Shown one piece after another: positions 1-8,022 of a DNA stretch of 64,000 bases. A program made the position numbers and the translations under genes. This stretch comes from Corallococcus sp. EGB (GTDB lineage Bacteria > Myxococcota > Myxococcia > Myxococcales > Myxococcaceae): NCBI RefSeq assembly GCF_019968905.1, contig NZ_CP079946.1, positions 7,165,356-7,229,355 of the forward strand. Reading direction: 5' to 3'. Within the stretch, counting starts at the first letter, position 1, and every line of letters starts with the position of its first letter. The notes beneath the pieces are model-generated. The model did not search any database, had not been told where the DNA came from, and saw nothing but the letters and a program-made list of their open reading frames with translations.

Positions 1-193
1 GCGGTCCCGCGAGCGGAACGCGCGCTGCAACTCTTTCTCCGACTCGACTCGAAACATGTCGTGCTCTTCCCTGCCTGCCTTCACGGCCAACCCCAACGTG
101 CGTCAGCCTGATTTTGTCCGGTCCCTCCGGACACTGGGTTGAAATCACCATCGGATACCAGCTTGCCGGGCACTCGCGCTTCCGAGGCCCCCC

Positions 194-877
194 ATGCTCC
201 CCTCCAAGCAGCTCCTCCTGCCCCTGCTGCTCGTCGGAACGGGGGGCAGCGCCTGCGGCAACGATGCGTCCAACCAACCGCCCACCGTCAGCGACGCCAT
301 CACCGCGCCCACCGCCCTGGTGGCCGGAGCGACCGGCACCTTCACCGTCGCCGCGGAGGATCCGGACGGAGACCTGCTGACGTACAAATGGACGCAGGTC
401 TCTCCAAGCACTCCAGGTACCTGGGTGGGTGACACCATCCGCGAGCGCATGCAGTGGTATTCGCCCGTCGTGGCCGCGCAGACCGCGTTCACCTTCGCCG
501 TGAGTGTCACGGACGGCGTGAACCCACCCGTGGTGCGGACCGTCACGCTGCCAGTGTCCGTGCCCCGCTACGCCGCGGATGTCCAGCCGGTGTGGAGCTC
601 CTCGCAGTGCACGAACTGCCACGGCAAGGCAGGCAACCTGAGCCTCGCGGCGGACAGCAGCCATGCGAGCCTGATGGACACCCTCGCCATGGCCTGTGGC
701 GGCACGCTCCCGCGCGTCACGCCCGGCGCCCCGGAGCTGTCCGCGCTCGTGCGCAAGATGGAGGGCACGGCGTGCGGGGACCGCATGCCCATGGGCACGC
801 CGGAGTACTTCGATCAGCACCCGGGGCTGAACGTCCTGGTCCGCTCGTGGATCCTCGCGGGCGCGGCCAACGACTGA
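194..877 (+). CDS. Lipoprotein with Ig/PKD-like domain and a CxxCH heme-type motif
   Basis: The 227-residue product starts with a hydrophobic stretch ending in a lipobox (GSAC, Cys21), so it is probably a lipoprotein. Residues 30-124 form an Ig/PKD-like beta domain (acidic DPDGD near 57-60). A CTNCHG motif at 139-144 is a covalent heme c site of the kind found in Paxx/planctomycete-type small cytochrome domains, and Met198/Met200 could be the sixth ligand. Start ATG 194 has GAGG six bases upstream. No oxidase or dehydrogenase gene is adjacent. Family placement is moderate; the partner is unknown. Confidence 0.75.
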   Translation: MLPSKQLLLPLLLVGTGGSACGNDASNQPPTVSDAITAPTALVAGATGTFTVAAEDPDGDLLTYKWTQVSPSTPGTWVGDTIRERMQWYSPVVAAQTAFTFAVSVTDGVNPPVVRTVTLPVSVPRYAADVQPVWSSSQCTNCHGKAGNLSLAADSSHASLMDTLAMACGGTLPRVTPGAPELSALVRKMEGTACGDRMPMGTPEYFDQHPGLNVLVRSWILAGAAND

Positions 878-932
878 TGGCCGGGCCACGGGGGGCTCGC
901 ACCGCTTCCGGCCCGGGCATAGGCTCGCCTCC

Positions 933-1853
933 GTGGCCGCGAACCCGCCCCTGCTGGACGACATGCTCCTCTTCGCGGAGGTGGTGGCGGCGGCCAGCAT
1001 CACGTCCGCGGCGGAGCGCCTGGGCCTGCGCAAGTCCACGGTGAGCCGCCGGCTGGCCGCCCTGGAGGAGCGCCTGGGCATCCGGCTGCTCGAGCGCAAC
1101 ACGCGCAGGCTCCGCCTCACGGAAGCAGGCCGCGAGTACCACGCCCACTGCGCGCGGCTCGTGGCCGAGGCCCGCGAGGTGAACGCGGCGGTGAGCGAGT
1201 CGCGCGGCACGCCCCAGGGCACGCTGCGCATCGCCACCCTGTCGCTCCTGGGCGAGTTGCTCACGCCCGTCATCGCGGAGCTGCTGCTGCACCAGCCCCG
1301 GCTGCGCGTGGAGGTGTCGCTCGCGCAGACGCACGTGGACCTCATCGCGGAGGACTACGACCTGGCGCTGCGCACCGGGCCGCTCGCGGACTCGTCGCTG
1401 ATGGCGCGCAGGCTCGGGCGCGTGCGCACGGGCTACTACGCCAGCCCGCACTACCTCAGCCGCCACGGCACGCCCCGGACACCAGAGGCGCTGACGGCGC
1501 ACGAGTGCATCCTGCTGGCCGAGTCCGGCACCGACGAGGTGTGGTTCTTCGGCGAGGGCCGGAGCGCGCGCACCGTCCCGGTGACGGGCCGCCTGCGCGT
1601 GCCGAGCGAGCGCGCGGGCCAGGCAGCGGCGCGCGCGGGGCTGGGCATCGTGCGGCTTCCGGCCTCGCTCGTGGCGGACGACGTGCGCGCGGGGCTGCTC
1701 ATCCCCGTGCTCGCGGCGGACACGCCCCCGGGCCTGCCCATCTACGCCGTCTATCCCAGCCGCCGGCAGCTGCCCCTCAAGGTGCGCGCCTTCCTGAAGC
1801 TGCTGTCCGCGCGCGGCGCCGCGCTGCCGTGGGAGGAGGAAGAGGGCTCCTGA
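933..1853 (+). CDS. LysR-family transcriptional regulator
   Basis: This 306-residue protein has the standard LysR layout: an N-terminal winged helix-turn-helix (residues about 10-70, with the SAAERLGLRKSTVSRRLAAL helix pair) and a C-terminal periplasmic-binding-like effector domain (about 95-295). The start used is GTG 933; an in-frame ATG at 963 would remove ten residues but leaves only a very short lead into the first helix. The downstream thioredoxin gene lies about 115 bases away on the same strand, so co-transcription is possible. The ligand and target genes cannot be read from the sequence; LysR proteins of this subgroup often regulate a divergent neighbour, but none is divergent here. 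Confidence 0.9.
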   Translation: MAANPPLLDDMLLFAEVVAAASITSAAERLGLRKSTVSRRLAALEERLGIRLLERNTRRLRLTEAGREYHAHCARLVAEAREVNAAVSESRGTPQGTLRIATLSLLGELLTPVIAELLLHQPRLRVEVSLAQTHVDLIAEDYDLALRTGPLADSSLMARRLGRVRTGYYASPHYLSRHGTPRTPEALTAHECILLAESGTDEVWFFGEGRSARTVPVTGRLRVPSERAGQAAARAGLGIVRLPASLVADDVRAGLLIPVLAADTPPGLPIYAVYPSRRQLPLKVRAFLKLLSARGAALPWEEEEGS

Positions 1854-1969
1854 CGGAACAATGCGTCCCGCCAGGGGCGCTCGTCCGAGGCGCCGCCCGC
1901 GACTACATCCCGTGGACACGAGGCGCGGCCCCGAAGGAAGCCCGCGCCCTTCACGCGAGGATGGGACAC

Positions 1970-2296
1970 ATGGCTGGCGACGTCATCGAGCTGGGAGACG
2001 CGGAGTTCCAACGCGAGGTGCTGGAGGCGAAGGAGCCGGTGCTGGTGGACTTCACCGCCACCTGGTGCCCGCCGTGCCGGGTCCTCGCGCCGGTCATCGA
2101 TTCGTTGGCCGCCGAGTACAAGGGCCGGATGAAGATGGCCAAGCTCAACGTGGACGACCACCCGCGCACGCCCGAGCAGTACGGCATCCGGGCGATGCCC
2201 ACCCTGCTGTTCTTCAAGGGCGGGAAGGTGGTGAAGCAGGTGGTGGGCGCCGTGCCCAGGGCGAAGCTGGAGGAGGCCGTGCGCCAGGTCCTCTGA
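1970..2296 (+). CDS. Thioredoxin
   Basis: A 108-residue single thioredoxin fold with the active site WCPPC (Cys33, Cys36) and the conserved cis-proline segment (AMPTLLFF). It should reduce protein disulfides in the cytoplasm, as no signal peptide is visible. The Pro-Pro between the cysteines is unlike canonical TrxA (WCGPC) and is more common in TlpA/ResA-like proteins, so its redox potential may differ. ATG 1970 is preferred over ATG 1961 because GAGG ends at 1960, nine bases before 1970. The gene converges on the next one, with only three bases between stop codons. Confidence 0.88.
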   Translation: MAGDVIELGDAEFQREVLEAKEPVLVDFTATWCPPCRVLAPVIDSLAAEYKGRMKMAKLNVDDHPRTPEQYGIRAMPTLLFFKGGKVVKQVVGAVPRAKLEEAVRQVL

Positions 2297-2299
2297 CGC

Positions 2300-4138
2300 T
2301 CAGCCCACGCCGCCGGACGGCACCGGGCCCGCGAGCCGCGACTCCACGAAGCGCCGGGTCGCGGTGAGCGCCGCGTCGATGCCGTCCGCGCGCGAGCCTC
2401 CGCCCCAGGCCACCTCCGGGGAACCGCCGCCCTTGCCCTCCACGCAGGGCGCCGCCTGGGCCATGAGCTGCCCCGCGTCCACGCCCTGGCCGCGGAGCGC
2501 CTCGCTCGCGGCCGTCACCAGCACCACCTTGTCGCCGCGCGTGGCGGTGAGCACCACGCCCACGCTGCCCGCCGCCTGCCGCAGCGCCTCCACCAGCGCC
2601 TTGAGGTGCGGGGCCGGCGTCTCGCCCAGGTGCGCGGCGACGAGCGCCGTGTCCCCCCAGCGCGTCGCGTCCTGGAGCAGCTGCCGGGCCTGGTCCGCGG
2701 GGGTCACGCTCGCGGGCGCCGGGGCCTGCGCGGGCTTGCGGCGCGCCTCCTGCTCCAGCCGCGTCAGCCGCTCGCGCAGGGCCACCACACGAGGCATGGG
2801 CTGCGGCCAGTTGTGCAGGGGCTGCGACAGCGGCGACAGCTCGCGCAGCCGCGCCTCGCCCTCCAGCCGGGCCGCGGACTCCAGCGCCGCCTCCAGCGCG
2901 TCCACCTGCTCGCGCAGCGCCCGGGCCGACTCGCGCGGCGTCTGGCCCGTGGGCGGCGTGAAGGGCAGCGCCAGGGGGCCAAAGCCGACGGCGGCGTCAC
3001 CGTCGATCTTCTTCAGCATCGCGTTGGCGGCCGGCCGCACCCCGCCGTTGACGTAGCGCTGCAGCGTGCGCCACGCGTACTGGCGGAAGCCGGACAGGTG
3101 CTTCACGTGGAAGGCGCTCCAGCGGGGCACCGGCTGCGAGCCGCGCAGGCTCTTGAACGGATCCGCGCCCGGCCCCAGCTCGATGGTGAGCCCCACCTCC
3201 AGCGCGTCCTGCATGAGGCGGTGCACGAGCCCCCGGTACAGCCCCAGCTCCTGCGGCAGCGACAGGTCGTAGCCGAACAGCGGGGACCACACGACGTCGT
3301 CGCTGACGTGCGTGGCGTAGAAGCCGTCCACGCGCCCGTCCTTCACCGCGAGCCAGTACTGGAAGATTCCCTCGCGCAGCGTCCACGCGAAGAACTCCTC
3401 CGTGAAGTCGAGCGTGGAGTGGTACTTGTCCGCGTTGAGCGACCGGTACAGCTCCCGCAGGCGCGGCGCGCAGCCGGGCATCTCCCGCCCGTCCACGATG
3501 CGGTAGCCCGCGGCCTCCAGGAGCCGCCCGTCGCGGCGCCGGTTCTCCCGCACCTGCCGGCTGACGTCCTGCGTGGGCAGCGTCATGCGCGTGTGCGCCG
3601 CGTAGAGGAAGCCGTAGTCCCTGGCGGCCAGCGTGTTGAGCAGGGGCGACGCGTTCGCCGGGTTGATGGTGGGGAACACGATGGCGTGCCCGGGGAAGTG
3701 CTCCACCAGGAAGGCGGTGAGGCGCTCCACCTGCGCCTCACCCAGGCTCACGTGCAGGTTGCGCAGCACCAGCCAGTGGTCCACGTAGACGCACTTGTCG
3801 ATGCGCGCCGCCTTCAGCATCGCGCCCAGCGTCCGCATGGCCCCGCGCATCACCACCGCGCGCGCCGCGCCGTACGTCTCCGCCGTCACCGCCGCCACCG
3901 GCAGGCCGATGTAGCGCACCCACGTGGAGTGGAGGGGGGAGTTGTCGTACTCCGCTTCGTTGATGGCCAGCGGGATGCGCAGGTCGTCCATCGCCACCAG
4001 CCGCAGGGTGGTGCGGTCGGAGAGGAAGGCGGTGCTGCCGCGCTTCATCACCGGGACGAAGTAGTCGCGCGCGAGCCGCGCCTGCGCGGTGTCCGGCCAG
4101 GTGCACGCGTCGACCGTGTCCGCGTCGTAGAGGATCAT
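2300..4138 (-). CDS. GNAT/FemX-like acyltransferase fused to an AlaRS-type DHHA1 domain
   Basis: This 612-residue protein has three parts. Residues 1 to about 395 resemble GNAT_6/FemAB-type acyl- or aminoacyltransferases (for example IELGPGADPFKSL near 330, a phosphopantetheine/P-loop-like turn). Residues about 400-475 are charged helices with coiled-coil character. Residues about 509-600 match the C-terminal DHHA1 domain of alanyl-tRNA synthetase, with the signature GKGGGSPEVAWGGG followed by an amphipathic helix. I see no AlaRS catalytic or HxxxH editing module. FemX enzymes use aminoacyl-tRNA and the AlaRS C-terminal domain contacts the tRNA elbow, so a tRNA-dependent aminoacyltransferase is an attractive inference. 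It lies four bases from the thioredoxin stop (convergent) and nine bases downstream of the TlpA-like gene. Confidence 0.75.
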   Translation of the reverse strand: MILYDADTVDACTWPDTAQARLARDYFVPVMKRGSTAFLSDRTTLRLVAMDDLRIPLAINEAEYDNSPLHSTWVRYIGLPVAAVTAETYGAARAVVMRGAMRTLGAMLKAARIDKCVYVDHWLVLRNLHVSLGEAQVERLTAFLVEHFPGHAIVFPTINPANASPLLNTLAARDYGFLYAAHTRMTLPTQDVSRQVRENRRRDGRLLEAAGYRIVDGREMPGCAPRLRELYRSLNADKYHSTLDFTEEFFAWTLREGIFQYWLAVKDGRVDGFYATHVSDDVVWSPLFGYDLSLPQELGLYRGLVHRLMQDALEVGLTIELGPGADPFKSLRGSQPVPRWSAFHVKHLSGFRQYAWRTLQRYVNGGVRPAANAMLKKIDGDAAVGFGPLALPFTPPTGQTPRESARALREQVDALEAALESAARLEGEARLRELSPLSQPLHNWPQPMPRVVALRERLTRLEQEARRKPAQAPAPASVTPADQARQLLQDATRWGDTALVAAHLGETPAPHLKALVEALRQAAGSVGVVLTATRGDKVVLVTAASEALRGQGVDAGQLMAQAAPCVEGKGGGSPEVAWGGGSRADGIDAALTATRRFVESRLAGPVPSGGVG

Positions 4139-4147
4139 GTCCCCACC

Positions 4148-4729
4148 CTAGCGCTTGAGCGCGCGCTCGATGCGGCGGCGCAGGCCGTCCTCGGACAACA
4201 TGCCGCGCTGCGCGTCGATGACCTTGCCGTCCCGATCCAGGAAGTAGAGCGTGGGCAGCGCGTTCACCTGGAAGGCCCGCGCCATGTCGTCGTCCGCGTA
4301 CACGACGTAGGGACGCAATTCCGGCTGGAAGCGCTGGAGGAAGTAGTCCACCTCCTGCGGCGCCGTGGAGCCCTCGTCCCGGCTGGCCGCCACGAAGATG
4401 AGCCCCTGGGACTCGTACTCCTTCGCCAGCTTCACCAGCGAGGGCATCTCCTCGCGGCAGGGCGGGCACCACGTGGCCCAGAAGTCGAGCATCACCACCC
4501 GGCCCTTCAGGTCCGACAGCGTCAGCGAGCCGCCCTCGTGCTTCTTCAACTGGAAGGCCGGCGGCGACGCCCCGTCCGGAACGAGCCGCGCCCGCTGCGC
4601 CTCGCGCACGCCCAGGAACGCCAGCGCCGCCAGCCCCAGCACCGCCACCACCGCCAGCGCCGTCTTGGCCTTGTCCCCGCGCGCGCTCGGCGCCGGCGGC
4701 GAGCCTTCCGTCCCGTCCTGCTGTGTCAT
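4148..4729 (-). CDS. Membrane-anchored TlpA/ResA-like thiol-disulfide oxidoreductase
   Basis: A 193-residue protein with one transmembrane segment (about residues 22-42) and a periplasmic thioredoxin-like domain. The active site is WCPPC (Cys88, Cys91) after the FWAT strand, and the cis-Pro region is ALPTLYFLD. These proteins reduce disulfides in the envelope, typically in cytochrome c maturation or sensing. Its ATG overlaps the TGA of the upstream CFI-box gene (ATGA at 4726-4729), which implies translational coupling. The reading frame stays open further upstream, but that extension lies inside the upstream gene and is not used. Confidence 0.88.
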   Translation of the reverse strand: MTQQDGTEGSPPAPSARGDKAKTALAVVAVLGLAALAFLGVREAQRARLVPDGASPPAFQLKKHEGGSLTLSDLKGRVVMLDFWATWCPPCREEMPSLVKLAKEYESQGLIFVAASRDEGSTAPQEVDYFLQRFQPELRPYVVYADDDMARAFQVNALPTLYFLDRDGKVIDAQRGMLSEDGLRRRIERALKR

Positions 4730-5790
4730 CCGCGTTCCTTCCGTGTCAGGCGGTCGTGCACCCGCGTCAGGGCCCAGCGCACTCCGGCCCGCACCCGCGG
4801 CCGGCGCACCACCCACGCCGCCAGCGGCGGGCCCCAATGATAGTACCCGTCGATGAACCCCTGGCCGAGCCGGCTCTTCCGGAGCACGTCGTCGCGGAAG
4901 GCGCGGAAGGCCGTCAGCTCCGGCGCGCCCTCGCCGAAGGCCGCCGTCGCCACGAAGCAGGACGACGCGGGGCTCACCCACATCAGCTTGCCGTTGGTGA
5001 GGTTCACCACGACCTTCAGCTCGCGCTGCTCCGTGTAGAGGAAGGACAGCAGGTCGCGCCGGGCCGCCGGGAACTCCTGCCCGCCCGCCTCCTCGAAGTC
5101 GATGCGCGTGGTGACGGCGCTGCCCACCTCGTCCACCGTGAAGCGGTAGCGCTTGGAGCTGCGCCGGTGCTCCACCTCCAGCCCCTTCAGTTCGCCGAAG
5201 TAGGCCAGGAAGGGCACCCGGCACGCCGGGCAGACGAACCGGTGGTAGGCGTGCGTCGGGATGAAGGCGTAGTCGCCCATCCGCTTGCAGCCCGTGTTGG
5301 GGCACACCAGCCTCACGGTCGCCTGGGCCGCGTTGCGGGGGTCGTAGCGGGACACGCCCGTGCCCTTGTCGAACACCGGCGGCGGCCTCGGCGGCGGGCC
5401 CACCATCTGGCGCGTGGGGTGCGCGGCCCGCTCCAGCTCCTGGGCCTTCCGCCACGCCAGCTCCGCCGCCTCCAGCCGGCCGTCCGCGGTGTGCACCAGC
5501 GCCTCCGCGTGCGCGCGCAGGGCCGCCACCAGCCGGTCCACCAGCGGCGACACCGCCGGCTCTCGCGCCACCGCGAAGGCCTCCGCCAGCACCCGCTCCA
5601 TCTCCGGCAACAGCGCCTGGGCCGCCTTGCGCGAAGGGTCCTCCGCCCGCCGGTACACCGGGGGCTCCGGCAGTTTCGCGAACAACGCCGAGGCCTGGGC
5701 CCGCACGCGCTCCAGCGCCGCGTCCCCGCGCCCCACGTCCAATCCCGCCGCCCGCGTCTGGGCGGCCCTGATGAGTTCTTCGGGCTGCAA
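4726..5790 (-). CDS. Zinc-ribbon and CFI-box (CF[VI]ATAA) domain protein of unknown function
   Basis: The 354-residue product begins with about 130 residues of Ala/Leu/Glu-rich helices, then a two-pair cysteine cluster (CPNTGC near 163 and CPAC near 187) that looks like a zinc ribbon, then a beta-rich middle. It ends with the CFI-box-CTERM signature CFVATAAFG followed by LTAFRAFRDDVLRKSRLGQ, a short domain of unknown function found at the C-terminus of many bacterial proteins. The start appears to be TTG 5790 with AAGG about nine bases upstream. No catalytic residues are recognised. Its stop codon overlaps the start of the TlpA-like gene, so the two are probably made together, suggesting a redox or cysteine-linked partnership. 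Confidence 0.75.
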   Translation of the reverse strand: MQPEELIRAAQTRAAGLDVGRGDAALERVRAQASALFAKLPEPPVYRRAEDPSRKAAQALLPEMERVLAEAFAVAREPAVSPLVDRLVAALRAHAEALVHTADGRLEAAELAWRKAQELERAAHPTRQMVGPPPRPPPVFDKGTGVSRYDPRNAAQATVRLVCPNTGCKRMGDYAFIPTHAYHRFVCPACRVPFLAYFGELKGLEVEHRRSSKRYRFTVDEVGSAVTTRIDFEEAGGQEFPAARRDLLSFLYTEQRELKVVVNLTNGKLMWVSPASSCFVATAAFGEGAPELTAFRAFRDDVLRKSRLGQGFIDGYYHWGPPLAAWVVRRPRVRAGVRWALTRVHDRLTRKERG

Positions 5791-5904
5791 GCGCGTGGAC
5801 CTTAAGGGCCCGCCAGCCCCCTGTCAGCGACTGCCACCCGCCCTGGTCCGGAAACTCGCCATCCGCCCCAGACCGATGTAAGACGACGTAGGAGGATGTG
5901 AATC

Positions 5905-6195
5905 ATGGGCGTGTTGAAGTTCCTGGTCTGGACGACCTGCGCGGTGGGCCTGGGCGTCTTCCTGGCGCGGGGCAAGGTGGACGGCCGTTCGCCGCTGGAC
6001 CACCTGGAGCGCACCTGGAAGCGGACCGTGAACCCTTCCACGATGGACAAGGTGAAGGGCAGCGTGGAGGACGCGCTGGAGGACGCGAGGGGCGCCGTGT
6101 CCCAGAAGTCCGCCAACGCGGCCGCGGGCCCGCGCGAGCGCATCACCGCCGAGGACCGGGCGGCCATCAACGACATCATCGCCAAGAAGAAGTAG
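5905..6195 (+). CDS. Small membrane-anchored hypothetical protein
   Basis: A 96-residue protein with one N-terminal hydrophobic segment (about residues 4-21) that would anchor it in the membrane, followed by a basic/acidic soluble tail (about 25-96) predicted to be mostly helical. A strong AGGAGG lies about nine bases before ATG 5905. I recognise no family. It stands alone between the divergently placed CFI-box gene and the HtrA gene, so context gives little guidance. Confidence 0.75.
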   Translation: MGVLKFLVWTTCAVGLGVFLARGKVDGRSPLDHLERTWKRTVNPSTMDKVKGSVEDALEDARGAVSQKSANAAAGPRERITAEDRAAINDIIAKKK

Positions 6196-6324
6196 GCGCC
6201 TTGGTAGGGACCCCACCCTCGCGGGCCGGTTGCTGATCGCCCGCGTCCCCCACTTCCCCCCGCTCGCCCCCGTGCCTAGGTTGCGCCGGGGCATTGGGTG
6301 GACGGCGGTGGGAAGGCGGGGCCC

Positions 6325-7560
6325 ATGGGTTGGAAGCGGTTCGGGGGCTGCATCAGGGTGGCGGCGCTGGCGTGCGCGCTGGGGACAGCGGGGAGCGCCG
6401 GGGCCCGCACGCCCGGGAAGCTGTGGCTGGAGGCGCAGAACCGCGCCGTCTCCCGTCAGCACTCGAACATCAGCGACGTGGCCCGCAGGGCCATGCCGGC
6501 CGTGGTGTCCATCACCACGCGCCAGGACAGCGCGGAGGTGGCTCCAGGAGAAGAGCCCCAGCGCGGCATCGGCTCCGGGTTCATCATCCATCCGGACGGC
6601 TACATCCTCACCAGCGCGCACGTGGTGGACGGGGCCTCGGAGGTCACCATCTCCATCCGCAGCGCCAACGGCTACGTGGAGGAGTTCCCCGCCACCGTGG
6701 TGGGCGAGGACGAGCGCACGGACTGCGCGCTCCTCAAGGTGGACACGCCCCGGAAGCTGCCGGTGTTGAAGCTGGCGTCCGCGTCCCACGTGGGCATCGC
6801 GGACTGGGTGGTCGTCATCGGCAACCCGTTCGGGCTGGCGCACTCGGTGACGGTGGGCGTGGTGAGCTACGTGGGCCGCACGGACGTGACGCCCAACGGC
6901 CGCGACGGCGACTTCGACTACCTCCAGATGGACGCCTCCATCAACCCGGGCAACTCCGGCGGGCCGGTGCTGGACCTGCACGGCGACGTGGTGGCGGTGG
7001 CCAACGCCGTCAACGTGTCCGGCCAGGGCATCGGGTTCGCCATCCCCATCGACATCGCGAAGACGGTGATTCCGCAGCTCAAGGCCCACGGGCGCATGCG
7101 CCGCGGGTGGATGGGCATCAGCGTGCAGGACTTCTCCCCGGAGGTGGCGCAGGCCTTCAACCTGAACCCGCGCGGCCGGGGCGTGGTGGTGACGGACGTG
7201 GTGGAGGACGGCCCCGCGGCCCGAGCAGGCCTGCGCACGGGCGACGTCATCCTGAACATGGACCGGCTGGCGGTGGAGCGGGCGCACACGCTGCGCTGGC
7301 AGGTGGCCGCGCGCGGCGTGGGCCAGCAGATCCGCCTGCAGTTGCGCCGGCTGGGCCGCCCCCTGACGGTGAAGGTGAAGCTGGAGGACCTGCCCCTGGT
7401 GGAGGCGCCTCCGTCCACGCTGGCCTCGGGCGGAACGCCGGGCGAGCGGGCGGCCGGGGCGCGCTCCGTGCTGGAGGATCTCCTCTCCCCCGTCCCCCGT
7501 GACCGGACGGGCCGGGCGGGCGGTCCCCGGGAGCAGGAGGACGGCCTGGCCGCCCCCTGA
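6325..7560 (+). CDS. HtrA/DegP-type serine protease with PDZ domain
   Basis: The 411-residue product carries a signal peptide (residues about 1-26, AGSAGA cleavage region) and a trypsin-like HtrA domain with an intact triad: His99 (TSAHVVDG), Asp133 (DCALLKVD) and Ser211 (GNSGGP). One PDZ domain follows (about 262-350), then a disordered tail. HtrA proteins degrade or refold misfolded envelope proteins. ATG 6325 is preferred over an upstream in-frame GTG at 6298 because it directly precedes the signal peptide and has GGAAGG upstream. One PDZ instead of two makes it DegS-like in domain count, though the signal looks cleavable. Confidence 0.92.
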   Translation: MGWKRFGGCIRVAALACALGTAGSAGARTPGKLWLEAQNRAVSRQHSNISDVARRAMPAVVSITTRQDSAEVAPGEEPQRGIGSGFIIHPDGYILTSAHVVDGASEVTISIRSANGYVEEFPATVVGEDERTDCALLKVDTPRKLPVLKLASASHVGIADWVVVIGNPFGLAHSVTVGVVSYVGRTDVTPNGRDGDFDYLQMDASINPGNSGGPVLDLHGDVVAVANAVNVSGQGIGFAIPIDIAKTVIPQLKAHGRMRRGWMGISVQDFSPEVAQAFNLNPRGRGVVVTDVVEDGPAARAGLRTGDVILNMDRLAVERAHTLRWQVAARGVGQQIRLQLRRLGRPLTVKVKLEDLPLVEAPPSTLASGGTPGERAAGARSVLEDLLSPVPRDRTGRAGGPREQEDGLAAP

Positions 7561-7711
7561 CGGATGGGGCCTCCAGGGCCCTGGCGGGTCTCCAGCCTCC
7601 TTGCGTTCCGCGAAACCCGGCGATACACCGTCCGCCTTCACATCGTGGCGGATCCACCTCCTGGTGGCGCCGCGGGTTTTCAAAGCATCGTTTCGCAGGA
7701 GAGTCCGTACC

Positions 7712-7984
7712 ATGGCCGAGGCCACCCAGACGACGAAGCTCACCCATTGGCCGCGCACCGCCAAGGGCGGCGGCAAGAAGGCGTGCACCGTTGAGGGCTG
7801 CAAGCGCCCCTACCGCGCCAAGAGCTACTGCTTCTTCCACTTCAAGAAGTGGCGCCAGGGCGAGCTGCCCCACTCGCGCTACCGCGTGTGCTCCAAGCCG
7901 GAGTGCCGCGCCAAGGTCGGCCCCAAGGCCGGCCTGTGCGAGAAGCACTACGCCGAGACCTACAAGAAGGAAGCGGCGGCCTAA
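7712..7984 (+). CDS. Small protein with two tandem C-x4-C-x9/10-C-x2-H zinc motifs
   Basis: A 90-residue basic protein containing two copies of the same ligand pattern: CTVEGC...YCFFH (residues 25-43) and CSKPEC...LCEKH (62-81). Each copy has three Cys and one His, so each should bind one zinc ion. Similar fingers (C-x4-C...C-x2-H) occur in phage HNH-associated and plant WRKY-linked proteins, often as nucleic-acid binders. The segment between copies (KKWRQGELPHSRYR) is strongly basic. ATG 7712 is preceded by CAGGAGAG about nine bases away. A nucleic-acid-binding role is inference; no operon partner is visible. Confidence 0.78.
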   Translation: MAEATQTTKLTHWPRTAKGGGKKACTVEGCKRPYRAKSYCFFHFKKWRQGELPHSRYRVCSKPECRAKVGPKAGLCEKHYAETYKKEAAA

Positions 7985-8022
7985 ATCGCCTCAGGCTGTT
8001 CGCGTGGCGCCGGCCCCCCGCC

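Noticed and set aside
1..193. Gene or structured RNA at the left edge
   Set aside because: No frame with a ribosome site and no clear hairpin; probably upstream sequence of the lipoprotein gene.
1505..1969. Long N-terminal extension of thioredoxin
   Set aside because: The extension overlaps the LysR gene in another phase; ribosome site and homology support ATG 1970.
4730..5455. Extension of the TlpA-like frame upstream of ATG 4729
   Set aside because: It lies entirely inside the CFI-box gene on the same strand and encodes no recognisable domain; the membrane anchor begins just after ATG 4729.
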